This document shows, one piece after another, positions 34,199 to 43,373 of a stretch of DNA of 64,000 bases; position 1 is the stretch's first letter, and each line of letters begins with the position of its first letter. Source of the stretch: Hufsiella ginkgonis. GTDB taxonomy: Bacteria; Bacteroidota; Bacteroidia; Sphingobacteriales; Sphingobacteriaceae. The stretch lies in contig NZ_WVHS01000003.1 of assembly GCF_009834915.1 (NCBI RefSeq), positions 525,988 through 589,987 on the forward strand. Reading direction: 5' to 3'. Both the position numbers and the translations under genes were made by a program. The notes beneath the pieces are model-generated. The model did not search any database. It worked only from the letters and a program-made list of their open reading frames with translations, and was not told the DNA's origin.

Positions 34199-35253
34199 CA
34201 GCGTTTAATGTTGCGTGCGTCAAGCGCTTCCCTGAATTTTCGTGCGTTTACCTCGTGTTCCGCAAGCGTCGCCGCAAAGTTATGGCGTCCTGAGAAATCT
34301 TCTTTTGCGCACATATAGAGATAACTGTTCTTCTGGTAGTTCAGCACGGCATCGATGGCGCTGATGCTCGGCATGTTGATGGGCCCCGGGGGGAGACCGG
34401 TATACCTGTAGGTATTGTACGGCGACTCGATGCGCAGGTGCCTGTTGAGCACACGGTGGATGGTAAAATCGTTTGCCGCGAAAATAACCGTAGGGTCCGA
34501 TTCCAGTTTCATGCCTTTTTGCAAGCGATTCATGTACAGTCCGGCGATAACCGGCATCTCGTCATTGTAAAGTGCTTCGGCGTCCACTATCGATGCCATG
34601 ATGCTGACCTGCACAGGGGAGAGGCCGATCTTCCCGGCTTTACCGCGTCGTGTTTCGTTCCAGAACTTTTCATACTCCTGTGCCATCCGTTCGGCAAACT
34701 GGCCGGCTGTGGTATTCCAGTACATCTCGTACGAGTTGGGGATGAACATGGCATAAACATTATCGGTAGTGAAACCGTGTTTTTCTGCGAAGGCAGCAGA
34801 GTTGAGAAGCGACAGCAGGGCCGTCGAATCGAGCTCGAGACGGCTCGCGGCAAAGCGGGTAAAATCGCGCTTGAGCCGGATGTTCTGGAACCGGAACTTT
34901 ACCGCCTCCTGGCTGCCGGATTTCAGCATGTTAATAAGCCTGCGGTTGTTCATGCCCGCAGACACGCGGTACCGGCCGGGCCTGATCCGCTCGCTATAGT
35001 CCATGCCTTCGGCGGCTTTCACGAAACTTTGCATGTCCTTTACGATCCCCGAATCCGTCATCATCTGCTGCACGTCTCTAAAAGTGGCGCCGGTATGGAT
35101 GTAAAGGTATTGGCGCTGCCCGCTGATATTGGGCGCGAAGTAGGTTTTATAGTATCTGAATAAGGTAATTGCGAGGGCGATGGCAATGATCATTACCACG
35201 GCGATGATCACCTTGATAAACATTCCTTTCTTTTTTTGCCGGGTGGCGGACAT
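34198..35253 (-). CDS. mltG: Endolytic murein transglycosylase MltG
   Basis: A 351-residue protein with one N-terminal membrane helix (about 15-32) and a periplasmic YceG domain. Typical motifs are MSIVDAEA-like IMASIVDAEALYNDEM (catalytic Glu), AGLYMNRLQKGMKLESDPT, and the late YRYTGLPPGPINMPS. MltG cuts nascent glycan strands and helps set their length. The operon starts with the PASTA gene 43 bp upstream. Confidence 0.93.
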   Translation of the reverse strand: MSATRQKKKGMFIKVIIAVVMIIAIALAITLFRYYKTYFAPNISGQRQYLYIHTGATFRDVQQMMTDSGIVKDMQSFVKAAEGMDYSERIRPGRYRVSAGMNNRRLINMLKSGSQEAVKFRFQNIRLKRDFTRFAASRLELDSTALLSLLNSAAFAEKHGFTTDNVYAMFIPNSYEMYWNTTAGQFAERMAQEYEKFWNETRRGKAGKIGLSPVQVSIMASIVDAEALYNDEMPVIAGLYMNRLQKGMKLESDPTVIFAANDFTIHRVLNRHLRIESPYNTYRYTGLPPGPINMPSISAIDAVLNYQKNSYLYMCAKEDFSGRHNFAATLAEHEVNARKFREALDARNIKR

Positions 35254-35295
35254 AGCGTAGCTGGTTAAAATGAATAAATAAACATAATTACGGCA

Positions 35296-36060
35296 CTATT
35301 GGTTCGACAGCACCACATCGATTTTAGTACCGATGGATACTTTTGTTAACGAATCGCTTACCGCAGGGTATTGTTTAATGATCTTCGCCTTGGCGGAATC
35401 GAGGACCGAGCCTTCGTATACGCGGTCGCCCAGGTCGAGCGAGGCGCCCTTCAGCATAAAGAGCGCTTCAGAAATGGTGAGGCCGGTAAGGTCCGGTAAG
35501 TCCACCTCGCTGGCGCCCTGCCCGTCGCCGAGCACCAGGTCTATCCTTGAGCCCTTAGGTATCTCCTGTCCGGGTTTGACGGTCACACCCCCGAACTTAG
35601 CTTCGAGCACGCGGTCGCGTTCAATGTCTGAAACATAAGACGTGTCGCCCACCTTCAGCCCGTAGTTGGTGATGATGGCCTGCACTTCCAGGAACGTTTT
35701 ATTGAGGATATCGGGGAAACCCACATCTGGTGCCGTCCGCGTGATCACGGTAAGGTATATCACCCTGTTGCGCTTAACCCGGGTGCCCGCATCCGGGTCT
35801 TGTTCCACCACGGCGCCGGGTTTCTTATCAGCCTGGTAAACGGAATCTACCTGGTATTGGAACCCTTCCGACTCGAGGACCTGGATGGCTTCTTCGAGCA
35901 TCAGTCCCTTCAATTCCGGAACGGGCAAAGCTTCGCCATGGTTAGTATAAAAACGAAGGCTGAAAAAGGCGATCAGTAACAGCGATACCAGCGAGACAAT
36001 GGCAACCAGGAAATTTTTGCGGAATTCACGAGTTCTCAGGTATGCGAAAAATTTGCTCAT
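35296..36060 (-). CDS. PASTA-domain membrane protein
   Basis: A 254-residue protein with an N-terminal membrane helix (about 15-37) and three PASTA domains (about 45-110, 113-185, 187-252), recognised by VPELKGLMLEEAIQVLESEG, PDAGTRVKRNRVIYLTV and LPDLTGLTISEALFMLKGAS. PASTA domains bind peptidoglycan fragments. There is no kinase domain, unlike Firmicutes PASTA kinases; stand-alone PASTA proteins of this kind near ddl are common in Bacteroidota. Confidence 0.9.
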   Translation of the reverse strand: MSKFFAYLRTREFRKNFLVAIVSLVSLLLIAFFSLRFYTNHGEALPVPELKGLMLEEAIQVLESEGFQYQVDSVYQADKKPGAVVEQDPDAGTRVKRNRVIYLTVITRTAPDVGFPDILNKTFLEVQAIITNYGLKVGDTSYVSDIERDRVLEAKFGGVTVKPGQEIPKGSRIDLVLGDGQGASEVDLPDLTGLTISEALFMLKGASLDLGDRVYEGSVLDSAKAKIIKQYPAVSDSLTKVSIGTKIDVVLSNQ

Positions 36061-36114
36061 TGGTTCAAACTTAGCCTAAAAATATAGTATTTCAAGCGAT
36101 AATAACACAACTTA

Positions 36115-36145
36115 TTGGGATTGAAATCATTTAAAAATATCTTTG
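36115..36145 (+). promoter_or_regulatory. ddl promoter, near-leaderless
   Basis: -33 TTG (36115-36117), 20-bp spacer, -7 TATCTTTG (36138-36145). The ddl ATG at 36150 is only 4 bases after the -7 element, so transcription would begin at or next to the start codon. Confidence 0.6.
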
Positions 36146-36149
36146 GCGC

Positions 36150-37154
36150 ATGGCCCCTAAAAACATTGCACTAATGGCCGGTGGTTTTACCGGTGAATTC
36201 GAAGTGTCGATCAACAGCGCCCGTAACATCGCTGCCAGCCTCGATCCCGCTAAGTATAACGTATATACTTTGGTGGTAACTACCGGTAACTGGTACTATG
36301 AAATACCTGGCGGAATTGCTGTAGAGGTGAACAAAAACGACTTCTCTTTAATGCTTGATGGCGAAAAAGTTACCTTCGATGCCGCCTTTATTACCATTCA
36401 CGGTACCCCGGGAGAGGACGGAAAACTGCAGGCTTATTTCGATATTCTTGGCATACCGTATACAACCTGCGATACGTCTACGTCGGCCGTTACCATGAAC
36501 AAGGCCTTTACCAAAGCGGTGGTAAGAGATGTGCCCGGGCTCTATACGGCACGCTCCGCCCGTTTTTATAAGAATGATGGCGACCCGGTTACCGGGATCA
36601 TGGACCAGCACCTGCAATTTCCGCTGTTTATCAAACCCAATAATGGGGGAAGCAGCGTGGGCATGTCGAAGGTGAACGATGCCGGGGAACTCCCGGCGGC
36701 CCTCGGGAAAGCGTTCCGCGAAGACGACGATGTGCTGGTAGAGGAATTTATTTCGGGCCGGGAGTTCAGCATCGGTTTATACCGTTTCCATGGTGAGATT
36801 TTCGTGCTGCCGCCTACAGAGATCATCAGCTCGAAGGACTTTTTTGATTACGAAGCTAAATATACACCCGGAATGAGCCGGGAGATCACGCCTGCCGCCC
36901 TGGAGCCGGCACAGCTCGACCGGGTGCGTAAGATAGTCCGCCAGGCATACCACGTGTTAAATTGCAAGGGGATGTCGCGCGTGGATTTTATCCTGCAGGA
37001 ACATACCGGCAACTTTTATTTTATCGAGATCAACACCACGCCGGGGCAGTCTGCCGCCAGTATTTACCCGCAGCAGGTGCGGGCAGCCGGGATGGACATC
37101 GGGGAGTTTTACGGCGAGCTGATCGAAGAAGCCTTACGCGGTGGCGATAAATAG
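36150..37154 (+). CDS. ddl: D-alanine--D-alanine ligase
   Basis: A 334-residue ATP-grasp ligase that makes D-Ala-D-Ala for the cell wall. The N-terminal ALMAGGFTGEFEVSINSARN, the glycine-rich FIKPNNGGSSVGMSKV, VEEFISGREF and the C-terminal FYFIEINTTPGQS are the expected motifs. It is divergent from the PASTA-mltG operon, forming a cell-wall cluster. The coding region starts practically at the promoter. Confidence 0.95.
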   Translation: MAPKNIALMAGGFTGEFEVSINSARNIAASLDPAKYNVYTLVVTTGNWYYEIPGGIAVEVNKNDFSLMLDGEKVTFDAAFITIHGTPGEDGKLQAYFDILGIPYTTCDTSTSAVTMNKAFTKAVVRDVPGLYTARSARFYKNDGDPVTGIMDQHLQFPLFIKPNNGGSSVGMSKVNDAGELPAALGKAFREDDDVLVEEFISGREFSIGLYRFHGEIFVLPPTEIISSKDFFDYEAKYTPGMSREITPAALEPAQLDRVRKIVRQAYHVLNCKGMSRVDFILQEHTGNFYFIEINTTPGQSAASIYPQQVRAAGMDIGEFYGELIEEALRGGDK

Positions 37155-37213
37155 CCTTTTTTTCCTGGTTTGTAGCACATCCGCCATTTCTTTCGTACCG
37201 GTAAGAAAAAGTT

Positions 37214-37699
37214 ATGAAAAAACTCGTTGCTTTCGTAGTGGTGCTGCTGGTGGGGCTATGTTGCAAAAAAGAAGATGAGCTGGTATGCGGCTGCAGTATT
37301 TATGTGCCCCAGGTCTCTTTCATTATCAAGAACGCACAAAATGCCGACCTGCTCGATCAGTCGGTAACCGGCTCATTTAGCCGGAGCGCACTCAAGCTGC
37401 GTTACCTGGACAAGGGCGTGATGAAAGACATCGCTTACGACATCGCTCCTCCGTTTACCTATAATTCGGTAACATTTAAGTTCAACCAGGTGCGTTCCGC
37501 CCAGCTTGCCACCCTCAGGATCTCCGATTATGCCAGGGAGTTTTATATCGATTTCGGCAACGGCGATACAGATACCCTTACGTTCGACTTCGACAAATTT
37601 GCCGGCGCCGCTTCTAATGTGAAGCTGAACAACAAAACGGTGCTGCGCGAGCCTTCTATCCCCGAAACCTTCGGGTATATCTTCTATTTGCTTAAGTAG
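37214..37699 (+). CDS. Unknown lipoprotein, tandem copy 1
   Basis: A 161-residue exported protein with lipobox VGLCCKKE and a CGCS motif soon after the acylated Cys. Shared elements with the next gene are CGC, IIK(N/S)(A/S)QNADLLD, ELDLG-like FYIDFGNGDTDTLTFD and the late EPS(I/V)P. The family is unknown to me. DTDTLTFDFDKF suggests a calcium-binding or beta-sandwich fold, but this is a guess. It lies 60 bp after ddl on the same strand. Confidence 0.7.
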   Translation: MKKLVAFVVVLLVGLCCKKEDELVCGCSIYVPQVSFIIKNAQNADLLDQSVTGSFSRSALKLRYLDKGVMKDIAYDIAPPFTYNSVTFKFNQVRSAQLATLRISDYAREFYIDFGNGDTDTLTFDFDKFAGAASNVKLNNKTVLREPSIPETFGYIFYLLK

Positions 37700-37751
37700 A
37701 CCGGCCAGGCCCCGGCACCTCCCTGCATAATTACCCGTAATCTCCCTTATC

Positions 37752-38237
37752 ATGAAAACACGCCTTATCTTCGCTGCCCTGTTCATTGGATTGAGCTGTA
37801 ACAAAGAACCGCTATGCGGCTGCAGCCCGATCGACCGGCACCTGATCCTGATCATTAAGAGCAGTCAAAACGCCGACCTCCTGGATCCTTCCGTACCCGG
37901 GGCGATCGACCGCACGCGGATTAAGATGCAGTATAAGCAAAACGGCGTGTTGAAGGACATCGCTTTCGGGTTTGGCCCGCCCTATAACTACAATGCCGGC
38001 CAGGGCGCCGGTGTTACCTTTAACCAATTGATCTCGTCGCAGATAGCCATTTTGCGTGTTGCCAATACGGCCAGTGAGTTTTACCTCGACCTGGGCAAGG
38101 GAACGCCCGACACCCTAACGTTCGACTACCCGATGGATAAAAATTACGCCGAAAATGTTAAACTCAACGGTACGGCGATACAACCGGAGCCCTCGGTACC
38201 CAGTGGATACGACAGGATGTATGCGATCATAAAGTAA
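37752..38237 (+). CDS. Unknown lipoprotein, tandem copy 2
   Basis: A 161-residue paralogue of the gene before it, 52 bp downstream, of equal length. The lipobox is IGLSCNKE, then CGCSPIDRHLILIIKSSQNA, and FYLDLGKGTPDTLTFD matches copy 1. The pair arose by tandem duplication with clear divergence. Both should be outer-membrane lipoproteins of unknown role. Confidence 0.7.
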   Translation: MKTRLIFAALFIGLSCNKEPLCGCSPIDRHLILIIKSSQNADLLDPSVPGAIDRTRIKMQYKQNGVLKDIAFGFGPPYNYNAGQGAGVTFNQLISSQIAILRVANTASEFYLDLGKGTPDTLTFDYPMDKNYAENVKLNGTAIQPEPSVPSGYDRMYAIIK

Positions 38238-38270
38238 TTCAGTAAAATTTTATTTCTTCAGAAATTTTCG

Positions 38271-38278
38271 TTCCTTTG
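38271..38278 (+). promoter_or_regulatory. tRNA-Lys(CTT) -7 element
   Basis: TTCCTTTG, one base off TAnnTTTG, 12 bp before the tRNA. No clear -33 TTG is seen at the right distance. Confidence 0.4.
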
Positions 38279-38290
38279 CACTCCCAACAC

Positions 38291-38363
38291 GACTCGGTAG
38301 CTCAGCCGGTAGAGCAAGTGACTCTTAATCACTGGGTCGAGAGTTCGAGCCTCTCCCGGGTCA
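38291..38363 (+). tRNA. tRNA-Lys (CTT)
   Basis: Acceptor GACTCGG (38291-38297) pairs with CCGGGTC (38356-38362) with one wobble pair; anticodon loop CTCTTAA (anticodon CTT), T-loop GTTCGAGCC. The discriminator A is followed by encoded CCA (38364-38366). It is distinct from the TTT-anticodon tRNA-Lys at 14331. Confidence 0.93.
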
Positions 38364-38370
38364 CCAAATG

Positions 38371-38398
38371 AAAGCGGTACTTTAAGGTATCGCTTTTT
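38371..38398 (+). terminator. Terminator after tRNA-Lys(CTT)
   Basis: Hairpin AAAGCGGTAC-TTTAAG-GTATCGCTTT with wobble pairs and a T-run, 4 bp after the CCA. Confidence 0.6.
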
Positions 38399-38818
38399 GT
38401 TTTTGAGAATTTGCTATATTTTCCCGTGCAGCTTTCGGATTTCCCCTAGCAATTCCATCTGCAGCCTTCTTCACAATTGGCTGCACTTTATATTACCGCG
38501 CAGCCATTTCAAAGCGCTCTTTATCGCTACGTTTTAAAGCATCCTTAGAAGCTAAAGCTCCGAATCGTCGAACGAGTGATCGACGGTAGCCATATGACCA
38601 AAGTTACAATAGTAGGGGCCGTAATGCCAAGAGCGGAGAACGCGAAATACATATCAGCCCTTTTCGATGGTAATCAAATCCCCTGATCAACGGAATGTCG
38701 ACCGTTGGGTTATTTTGTCATCGCTTGGGGTTGAGGTGCTTAAAGTCGGACAGGCTGCACGGTGACTTTGTTCCGGCAGGCACGCGATTTGATGCAAATT
38801 AACTCATACCGGCGGGCC
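38399..38818. other. Intergenic stretch without a recognisable gene
   Basis: About 420 bp. A 30-codon open frame from ATG 38592 to 38684 (MTKVTIVGAVMPRAENAKYI) shows no family resemblance and is probably chance. Confidence 0.4.
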
Positions 38819-39364
38819 ATGAAAAAACGAGTACTTTTTATACAAGGCGGCGGCGAAGGAGGCTACGAAGCCGGCATCCCGCTAGCAGAAGCGCTGCAGG
38901 AAGCTGTGGGAGAGGACTATAAGGTGAATTACCCCCGGATGGAGTCGGATGAAGAAGCGCCGGATTTTGGCTGGCTCAGGCAGATCGGGGAGGAGATCAG
39001 CAGCTCTGGCGAAAACGTTATAGTGGTCGCTCATTCGCTGGGTGCGTCCATGGTGCTTAAATATCTTTCAGAACAACTGGTGGCGAAAAGCATAGCCGGC
39101 ATTTTCCTGCTGGCAGCACCTTTTTGGAGCGGTAACGAGCATTGGAAACAAGGGCTGAAGCTGAAAGAAGATTTCGCCGCAGCGCTTCCAAAGAACATCC
39201 GGATTTTCTTTTACCGCTGCCGGGACGACGACGAGGTGCCTGTTGACCACTTTGCCGCTTACCGTGACAGGCTTCCTGGCGCGTCCTTCCGGGAGCCTGA
39301 AAGCGGCGGGCACTTGTTCAAAGGGAGCCTTCACCTGCTGGTCAGGGATATTAAAGCGCTATAA
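38819..39364 (+). CDS. RBBP9/YdeN-type serine hydrolase
   Basis: A 181-residue alpha/beta hydrolase. The start at 38819 is preferred to 38762 because MKKRVLFIQGGGEGGY is the natural first beta strand of the family. The nucleophile elbow is VVAHSLGASM, followed by FLLAAPF; RCRDDDEVPVDHF supplies the Asp and ESGGHLF the His. Hydrolases of this family act on unknown small esters. Cytosolic and monocistronic. Confidence 0.85.
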   Translation: MKKRVLFIQGGGEGGYEAGIPLAEALQEAVGEDYKVNYPRMESDEEAPDFGWLRQIGEEISSSGENVIVVAHSLGASMVLKYLSEQLVAKSIAGIFLLAAPFWSGNEHWKQGLKLKEDFAAALPKNIRIFFYRCRDDDEVPVDHFAAYRDRLPGASFREPESGGHLFKGSLHLLVRDIKAL

Positions 39365-39476
39365 CTTTGCAGACCGGGTGACATAATTTGGCGGTTACCC
39401 CTTGTAAATTACCTCCGGAGCACGTACGTTTGAGACGCGTACGCCTCACCGTGCAGGCCTTTAATAACTAATCCAC

Positions 39477-39866
39477 ATGAAGTACTTTCTTATCTTATTA
39501 CTCTTTATGACAGCAACATTAACGGGTGCACAGGCCCAGACAGCACCAGCATCCCCGGCGAACCGCCTTCGTCACGTGGTTTTATTTAAGTTCAAAGACG
39601 CCAGCTCCGCCGCCGATATTAAAAAGGTGGAAGATGCTTTTCGCGCGCTGCCCGCCAGGATCAGCACTATCCGCGATTTCGAGTGGGGGAAAAATAACAG
39701 CCCCGAGGGGCAAAACCAAGGGTTTACACATTGTTTTTTCGTAAGCTTCGACTCGGAGAAAGACCGTGATGTGTACCTGCCGCATCCCGCACACAGCGCG
39801 TTTGTTGAAGTGTTAAAACCACACCTGGATAAGGTGCTGGTGATTGATTACTGGGCGGGTAAATAA
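39477..39866 (+). CDS. Exported Dabb (stress-responsive A/B barrel) protein
   Basis: A 129-residue protein with a signal peptide ending near AQAQT and a dimeric alpha/beta-barrel domain: LRHVVLFKFKD, FEWGKNNSPEGQNQGFTHCF and HPAHSAFVEVLKPHLDKVLV are the family landmarks. The role is unknown; Dabb proteins include a polyketide cyclase and stress proteins. An S9 peptidase gene follows after 80 bp. Confidence 0.88.
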   Translation: MKYFLILLLFMTATLTGAQAQTAPASPANRLRHVVLFKFKDASSAADIKKVEDAFRALPARISTIRDFEWGKNNSPEGQNQGFTHCFFVSFDSEKDRDVYLPHPAHSAFVEVLKPHLDKVLVIDYWAGK

Positions 39867-39947
39867 TGGATCAGGCAATGACGCTTAACTTGACGCCTAT
39901 GCCTTTGGAGTGAGAACCTTATCTTGTCTGCCCGATACACCTAAAAG

Positions 39948-42029
39948 ATGAAGACCAGGCTTATTTTCTTTTTATGCATTTTCCCGCTGGCATACTGCGA
40001 GCTTACCCGGGCACAGGGTAAACCGGAGGACTATAAACGGGCGGAAGAACTGAACGGCCTCATTCAAAAGAAGATCTATTACGCCCCGGCGGATGTACGT
40101 TACCTGAAAGAGCGCGGGCAATATGCCTATTCGGTGATCACACCTACAGGAACGGTATATAAACGACTGGATGCGAAAACCTTCGCGGTAACGGAAGGAC
40201 AGCCATCGCCCCCGGAAAATACGGGCGCCGGCAGCGGAAGAGGAAGCGGAGGGACAAATGGGCGCTCTCCCGATGGAAAATGGACTGCTTTCGTTAAAAA
40301 TTACAACGTGTATGTCAGGGCAACCGATGGAGACGCTGAGTTCGCCTTGAGCACCGATGGTACGAAGGATGATTATTACACCGGTTACCTCGTTTGGTCT
40401 CCCAACTCGCGGAACCTGGCCACCTACAAGGTCCATCCCGGGCAGGAGCATAAGATCTATTTCGTGGAAAGCTCGCCCGGGACACAGCTTCAACCCATTC
40501 TCAGATCGCGGGATTACCAGAAACCGGGCGATTCCGTGGAGCAAAAAACGCCGGCCTTGTTCGATGTGGGCGCGCGCAAGCAGGTCCCGGTGGATGCCGG
40601 AAAGATCCGTAACCAGTATTTTCTCACCAACATTGCGTGGCGTAACGACAGCCGGGCATTTACATTCGAATACAACCAGCGCGGCCACCAGGTTTATAGC
40701 GTGGTGGAAGTAGATGTGAAGGGACAGCTGCGCGAGCTGGTCAAAGAACAGGCGAAGACCTTCTTCGTATATTATTACAAACGATTCCGGTTCGACGTCA
40801 ACGACGGGAAGGAAACGATCTGGATGAGCGAGCGCGACGGCTGGAACCACCTTTACCTGTACGACGCCAACGGCAACGTGAAGAACCAGGTGACTAAAGG
40901 AAATTGGGTGGTAAGAAGCGTGGTAAAGGTGAACGAGCAGGACCGCACAGTGATCTTCGAAGGAAGCGGCATGGATGCGAAGCAGGATCCTTATTTTATC
41001 CAGTACTATAAGATCGGCTTCGACGGCACCGGCCTGGTGAAGCTAACGACGGAGAACGGCAACCACAAAGCGGTTTTTGCGGACGACTACAGCACGTTTG
41101 TAGACACCTACTCGCGTGTAGACCAGCCCCAGGTAACCGTTTTGCGCGACGGGAAAAGCGGTAAAGTGCTGAAGCAGCTGGAGCAGGCCGATATTACCGA
41201 CCTGCTGAAAACCGGCTGGAAGCTGCCCGAGGTATTCTCGGCAAAAGGCCGCGACGGGAAAACCGACATCTGGGGAATCGTGGTGCGGCCCAGCAATTTC
41301 GATCCCGCAAAGAAATACCCCGTGATCGAATACATTTATGCCGGGCCTCATGATAGCTTTGTGCCGAAAAGTTTTGTGAACGATAGTCGAGGCTCTTTAC
41401 ATGAGCTCGCCGAACTGGGCTTTGTAGTGGTACAATGCGATGGTATGGGCACCTCGAACCGTTCGAAAGCTTTCCACGATGTGTGCTGGAAGAACCTGAA
41501 AGATGCCGGGTTTCCCGACCGCATGGCGTGGATCAGGGCGCTCGCCGGTCGCTACAGCTACCTGGACACCACGCGCGTGGGCATTTTCGGTAATTCGGCA
41601 GGCGGGCAAAGCTCGCTGGGGGGCCTGTTGTTCCACCCTGAATTCTACAAAGTGGCCGTGTCGTCGTCGGGCTGCCATGACAACCGCATGGACAAGATCT
41701 GGTGGAACGAGCAATGGATGGGGTATCCCATTGGTCCGCAGTATGCCGAAAGCAGCAACGTAGACAACGCCTGGCGTTTACAGGGTAAGCTCCTGCTGAT
41801 ATTGGGCGAGCTGGACGATAACGTGGACCCGGCTTCGACCATGCAGGTGATCAACCAATTGGTAAAACACAATAAGAACTTCGACTTCCTGTTCGTTCCC
41901 GGTATGAAACACTCATTAGGCGGCGATTATGGAGAACACAAGCGCCGTGATTTTTTTGTAAAGCATTTGCTCGGGGTGGAGCCGCCGGAGTGGACATGGA
42001 CGCCGAAGATTACGGTGCCAAAGCCGTAG
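39948..42029 (+). CDS. S9 family prolyl oligopeptidase/DPP IV-like peptidase
   Basis: A 693-residue exported peptidase (signal peptide ending near LTRAQ). A DPP IV N-terminal beta-propeller (about 90-430: SPDGKWTAFVKNYNVYVR, WSPNSRNLATYK) is followed by the alpha/beta-hydrolase domain: nucleophile in GIFGNSAGGQSS, Asp in LGELDDNVDP and His in PGMKHSLGG. S9 members cut peptides after proline or related residues in the periplasm. The nucleophile motif is GNSAGG instead of the common GWSYGG. Confidence 0.9.
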   Translation: MKTRLIFFLCIFPLAYCELTRAQGKPEDYKRAEELNGLIQKKIYYAPADVRYLKERGQYAYSVITPTGTVYKRLDAKTFAVTEGQPSPPENTGAGSGRGSGGTNGRSPDGKWTAFVKNYNVYVRATDGDAEFALSTDGTKDDYYTGYLVWSPNSRNLATYKVHPGQEHKIYFVESSPGTQLQPILRSRDYQKPGDSVEQKTPALFDVGARKQVPVDAGKIRNQYFLTNIAWRNDSRAFTFEYNQRGHQVYSVVEVDVKGQLRELVKEQAKTFFVYYYKRFRFDVNDGKETIWMSERDGWNHLYLYDANGNVKNQVTKGNWVVRSVVKVNEQDRTVIFEGSGMDAKQDPYFIQYYKIGFDGTGLVKLTTENGNHKAVFADDYSTFVDTYSRVDQPQVTVLRDGKSGKVLKQLEQADITDLLKTGWKLPEVFSAKGRDGKTDIWGIVVRPSNFDPAKKYPVIEYIYAGPHDSFVPKSFVNDSRGSLHELAELGFVVVQCDGMGTSNRSKAFHDVCWKNLKDAGFPDRMAWIRALAGRYSYLDTTRVGIFGNSAGGQSSLGGLLFHPEFYKVAVSSSGCHDNRMDKIWWNEQWMGYPIGPQYAESSNVDNAWRLQGKLLLILGELDDNVDPASTMQVINQLVKHNKNFDFLFVPGMKHSLGGDYGEHKRRDFFVKHLLGVEPPEWTWTPKITVPKP

Positions 42030-42121
42030 TGAGATGTTACACTGCCACTCCCCATCGCTAACAGATCGTTAATATGGTTACCCCTTCGGTTTAGGGTTGA
42101 ACGGGTTGACATACGACGGCA

Positions 42122-43369
42122 TTACTTTATCTCAGAAATAAGGCTCGCGATAACCCGTTTTACCAGCCCGTTCATGTCATTGGTGGTGCGGATCCACCGG
42201 GACACGATCACCAGGTTGTTCTCCGTGTCTACATATACCATGTTATTGCCCGCTCCCAGGTGGTAAAAGGCCGAGGCCGGCGCATCCGGCAGGAGCTGTT
42301 TATCTGTATTGAGGAAATAGTTCATAAACCCGTAAGTTTTTTGTGCAGGGCCTGGCGTAAGCGCCATGCTGATCCATTTTTCCGAAAGCAATTGCTTACC
42401 GTTCCATTTACCGCGATTTAGGGTAAGGTACCCGAAGCGGGCCTGGTCATATGCGCTGATGAAGAGGCCGCCACCCCAGTGCGAGCCGCCGCTTACCGAC
42501 TGCATCGGCTGGCCGTCTATTACCACCCACGAGTTGTCGTAACCCAGCCACCGCCAGGTATTCGACGCCCCGATTGGGTCCATGATGTTTTCCTTTAACA
42601 CTACCGGGAGGGGTTTTCGCCAGATGTTCAGCAGGGCGAGTGCGAGCACGTTTACGCGGGTATCGTTGTACTCGTATACGGCGCCGGGACCGGTACGCGC
42701 ACGCGTAAGCCAGGTATTCGCATCGGCGGCCGGGCGATCGGCCCAATCGGGTTTGCCCCATAAGGTGCCTTCCCAGTCGCTGGTCTGGCGCAGCAGGTCG
42801 TCCCACCTGATCTTGCGGTTATGCTCCGTATCGAACAGGCTGATCATATCGCTTTGCGCCATCGCATCCGATTTGTTGCGGCTGAGGTTAAACGGATCAT
42901 AGGGCACGATCGGGCCCATGTAGCCGGCCACTTTGTCGGCCAGGTCGGCAATCATGCCACGGTCGAAGGCTACGCCGGCGGTGGAGGAGAGGAAGCTTTT
43001 GGCCACACTGAAGGTTTGATCGGCACGCAGCGGGTCGCCCCATTCGGCGACAATGTACCCGTTGCGGATGATGAGCCCTGCAGCCGCGCCACGGTCGCTG
43101 AAAGGACCTGCCGCCGTTCCGAACGGTTCTTTACCGAAGGTCTGGTAATGATTTAATTTAAGGTCTTTGGGTGTGGTCGATTCTGCCGCTACGGCGAAAG
43201 CGACAGCCTCCTTCACCAGCGAGTCGCGCATGCCTACCTGTGCCGGAGAGCGATGCTCCCATTTGCCAGGCTCGGGGAAGTAAACGGCTTTGGATTTCTT
43301 TTGCGCGTAACCCTGGATCGCCAGGGTAAGCAGGTATGCGCAGAGCATGGTGTGGAAAACAGCTTTCAT
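42122..43369 (-). CDS. Exported serine hydrolase (beta-lactamase/class C-like)
   Basis: A 415-residue exported protein. The ATG at 43369 is chosen because it starts a clear signal peptide (MKAVFHTMLCAYLLTLA...GYAQ) and avoids the overlap with the upstream gene. Family motifs are SVAKS (SxxK nucleophile), YEYNDTRVN (YxN) and YHLGAGNN. Penicillin-binding-protein-like hydrolases of this group cut D-amino peptides or esters, usually not beta-lactams. It lies 5 bp after the M20 amidohydrolase gene, so the two form an operon. Confidence 0.85.
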   Translation of the reverse strand: MKAVFHTMLCAYLLTLAIQGYAQKKSKAVYFPEPGKWEHRSPAQVGMRDSLVKEAVAFAVAAESTTPKDLKLNHYQTFGKEPFGTAAGPFSDRGAAAGLIIRNGYIVAEWGDPLRADQTFSVAKSFLSSTAGVAFDRGMIADLADKVAGYMGPIVPYDPFNLSRNKSDAMAQSDMISLFDTEHNRKIRWDDLLRQTSDWEGTLWGKPDWADRPAADANTWLTRARTGPGAVYEYNDTRVNVLALALLNIWRKPLPVVLKENIMDPIGASNTWRWLGYDNSWVVIDGQPMQSVSGGSHWGGGLFISAYDQARFGYLTLNRGKWNGKQLLSEKWISMALTPGPAQKTYGFMNYFLNTDKQLLPDAPASAFYHLGAGNNMVYVDTENNLVIVSRWIRTTNDMNGLVKRVIASLISEIK

Positions 43370-43373
43370 TGGG

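Noticed and set aside
38592..38684. 30-codon frame after tRNA-Lys(CTT)
   Set aside because: Too short, with no family resemblance and no promoter of the expected type seen.
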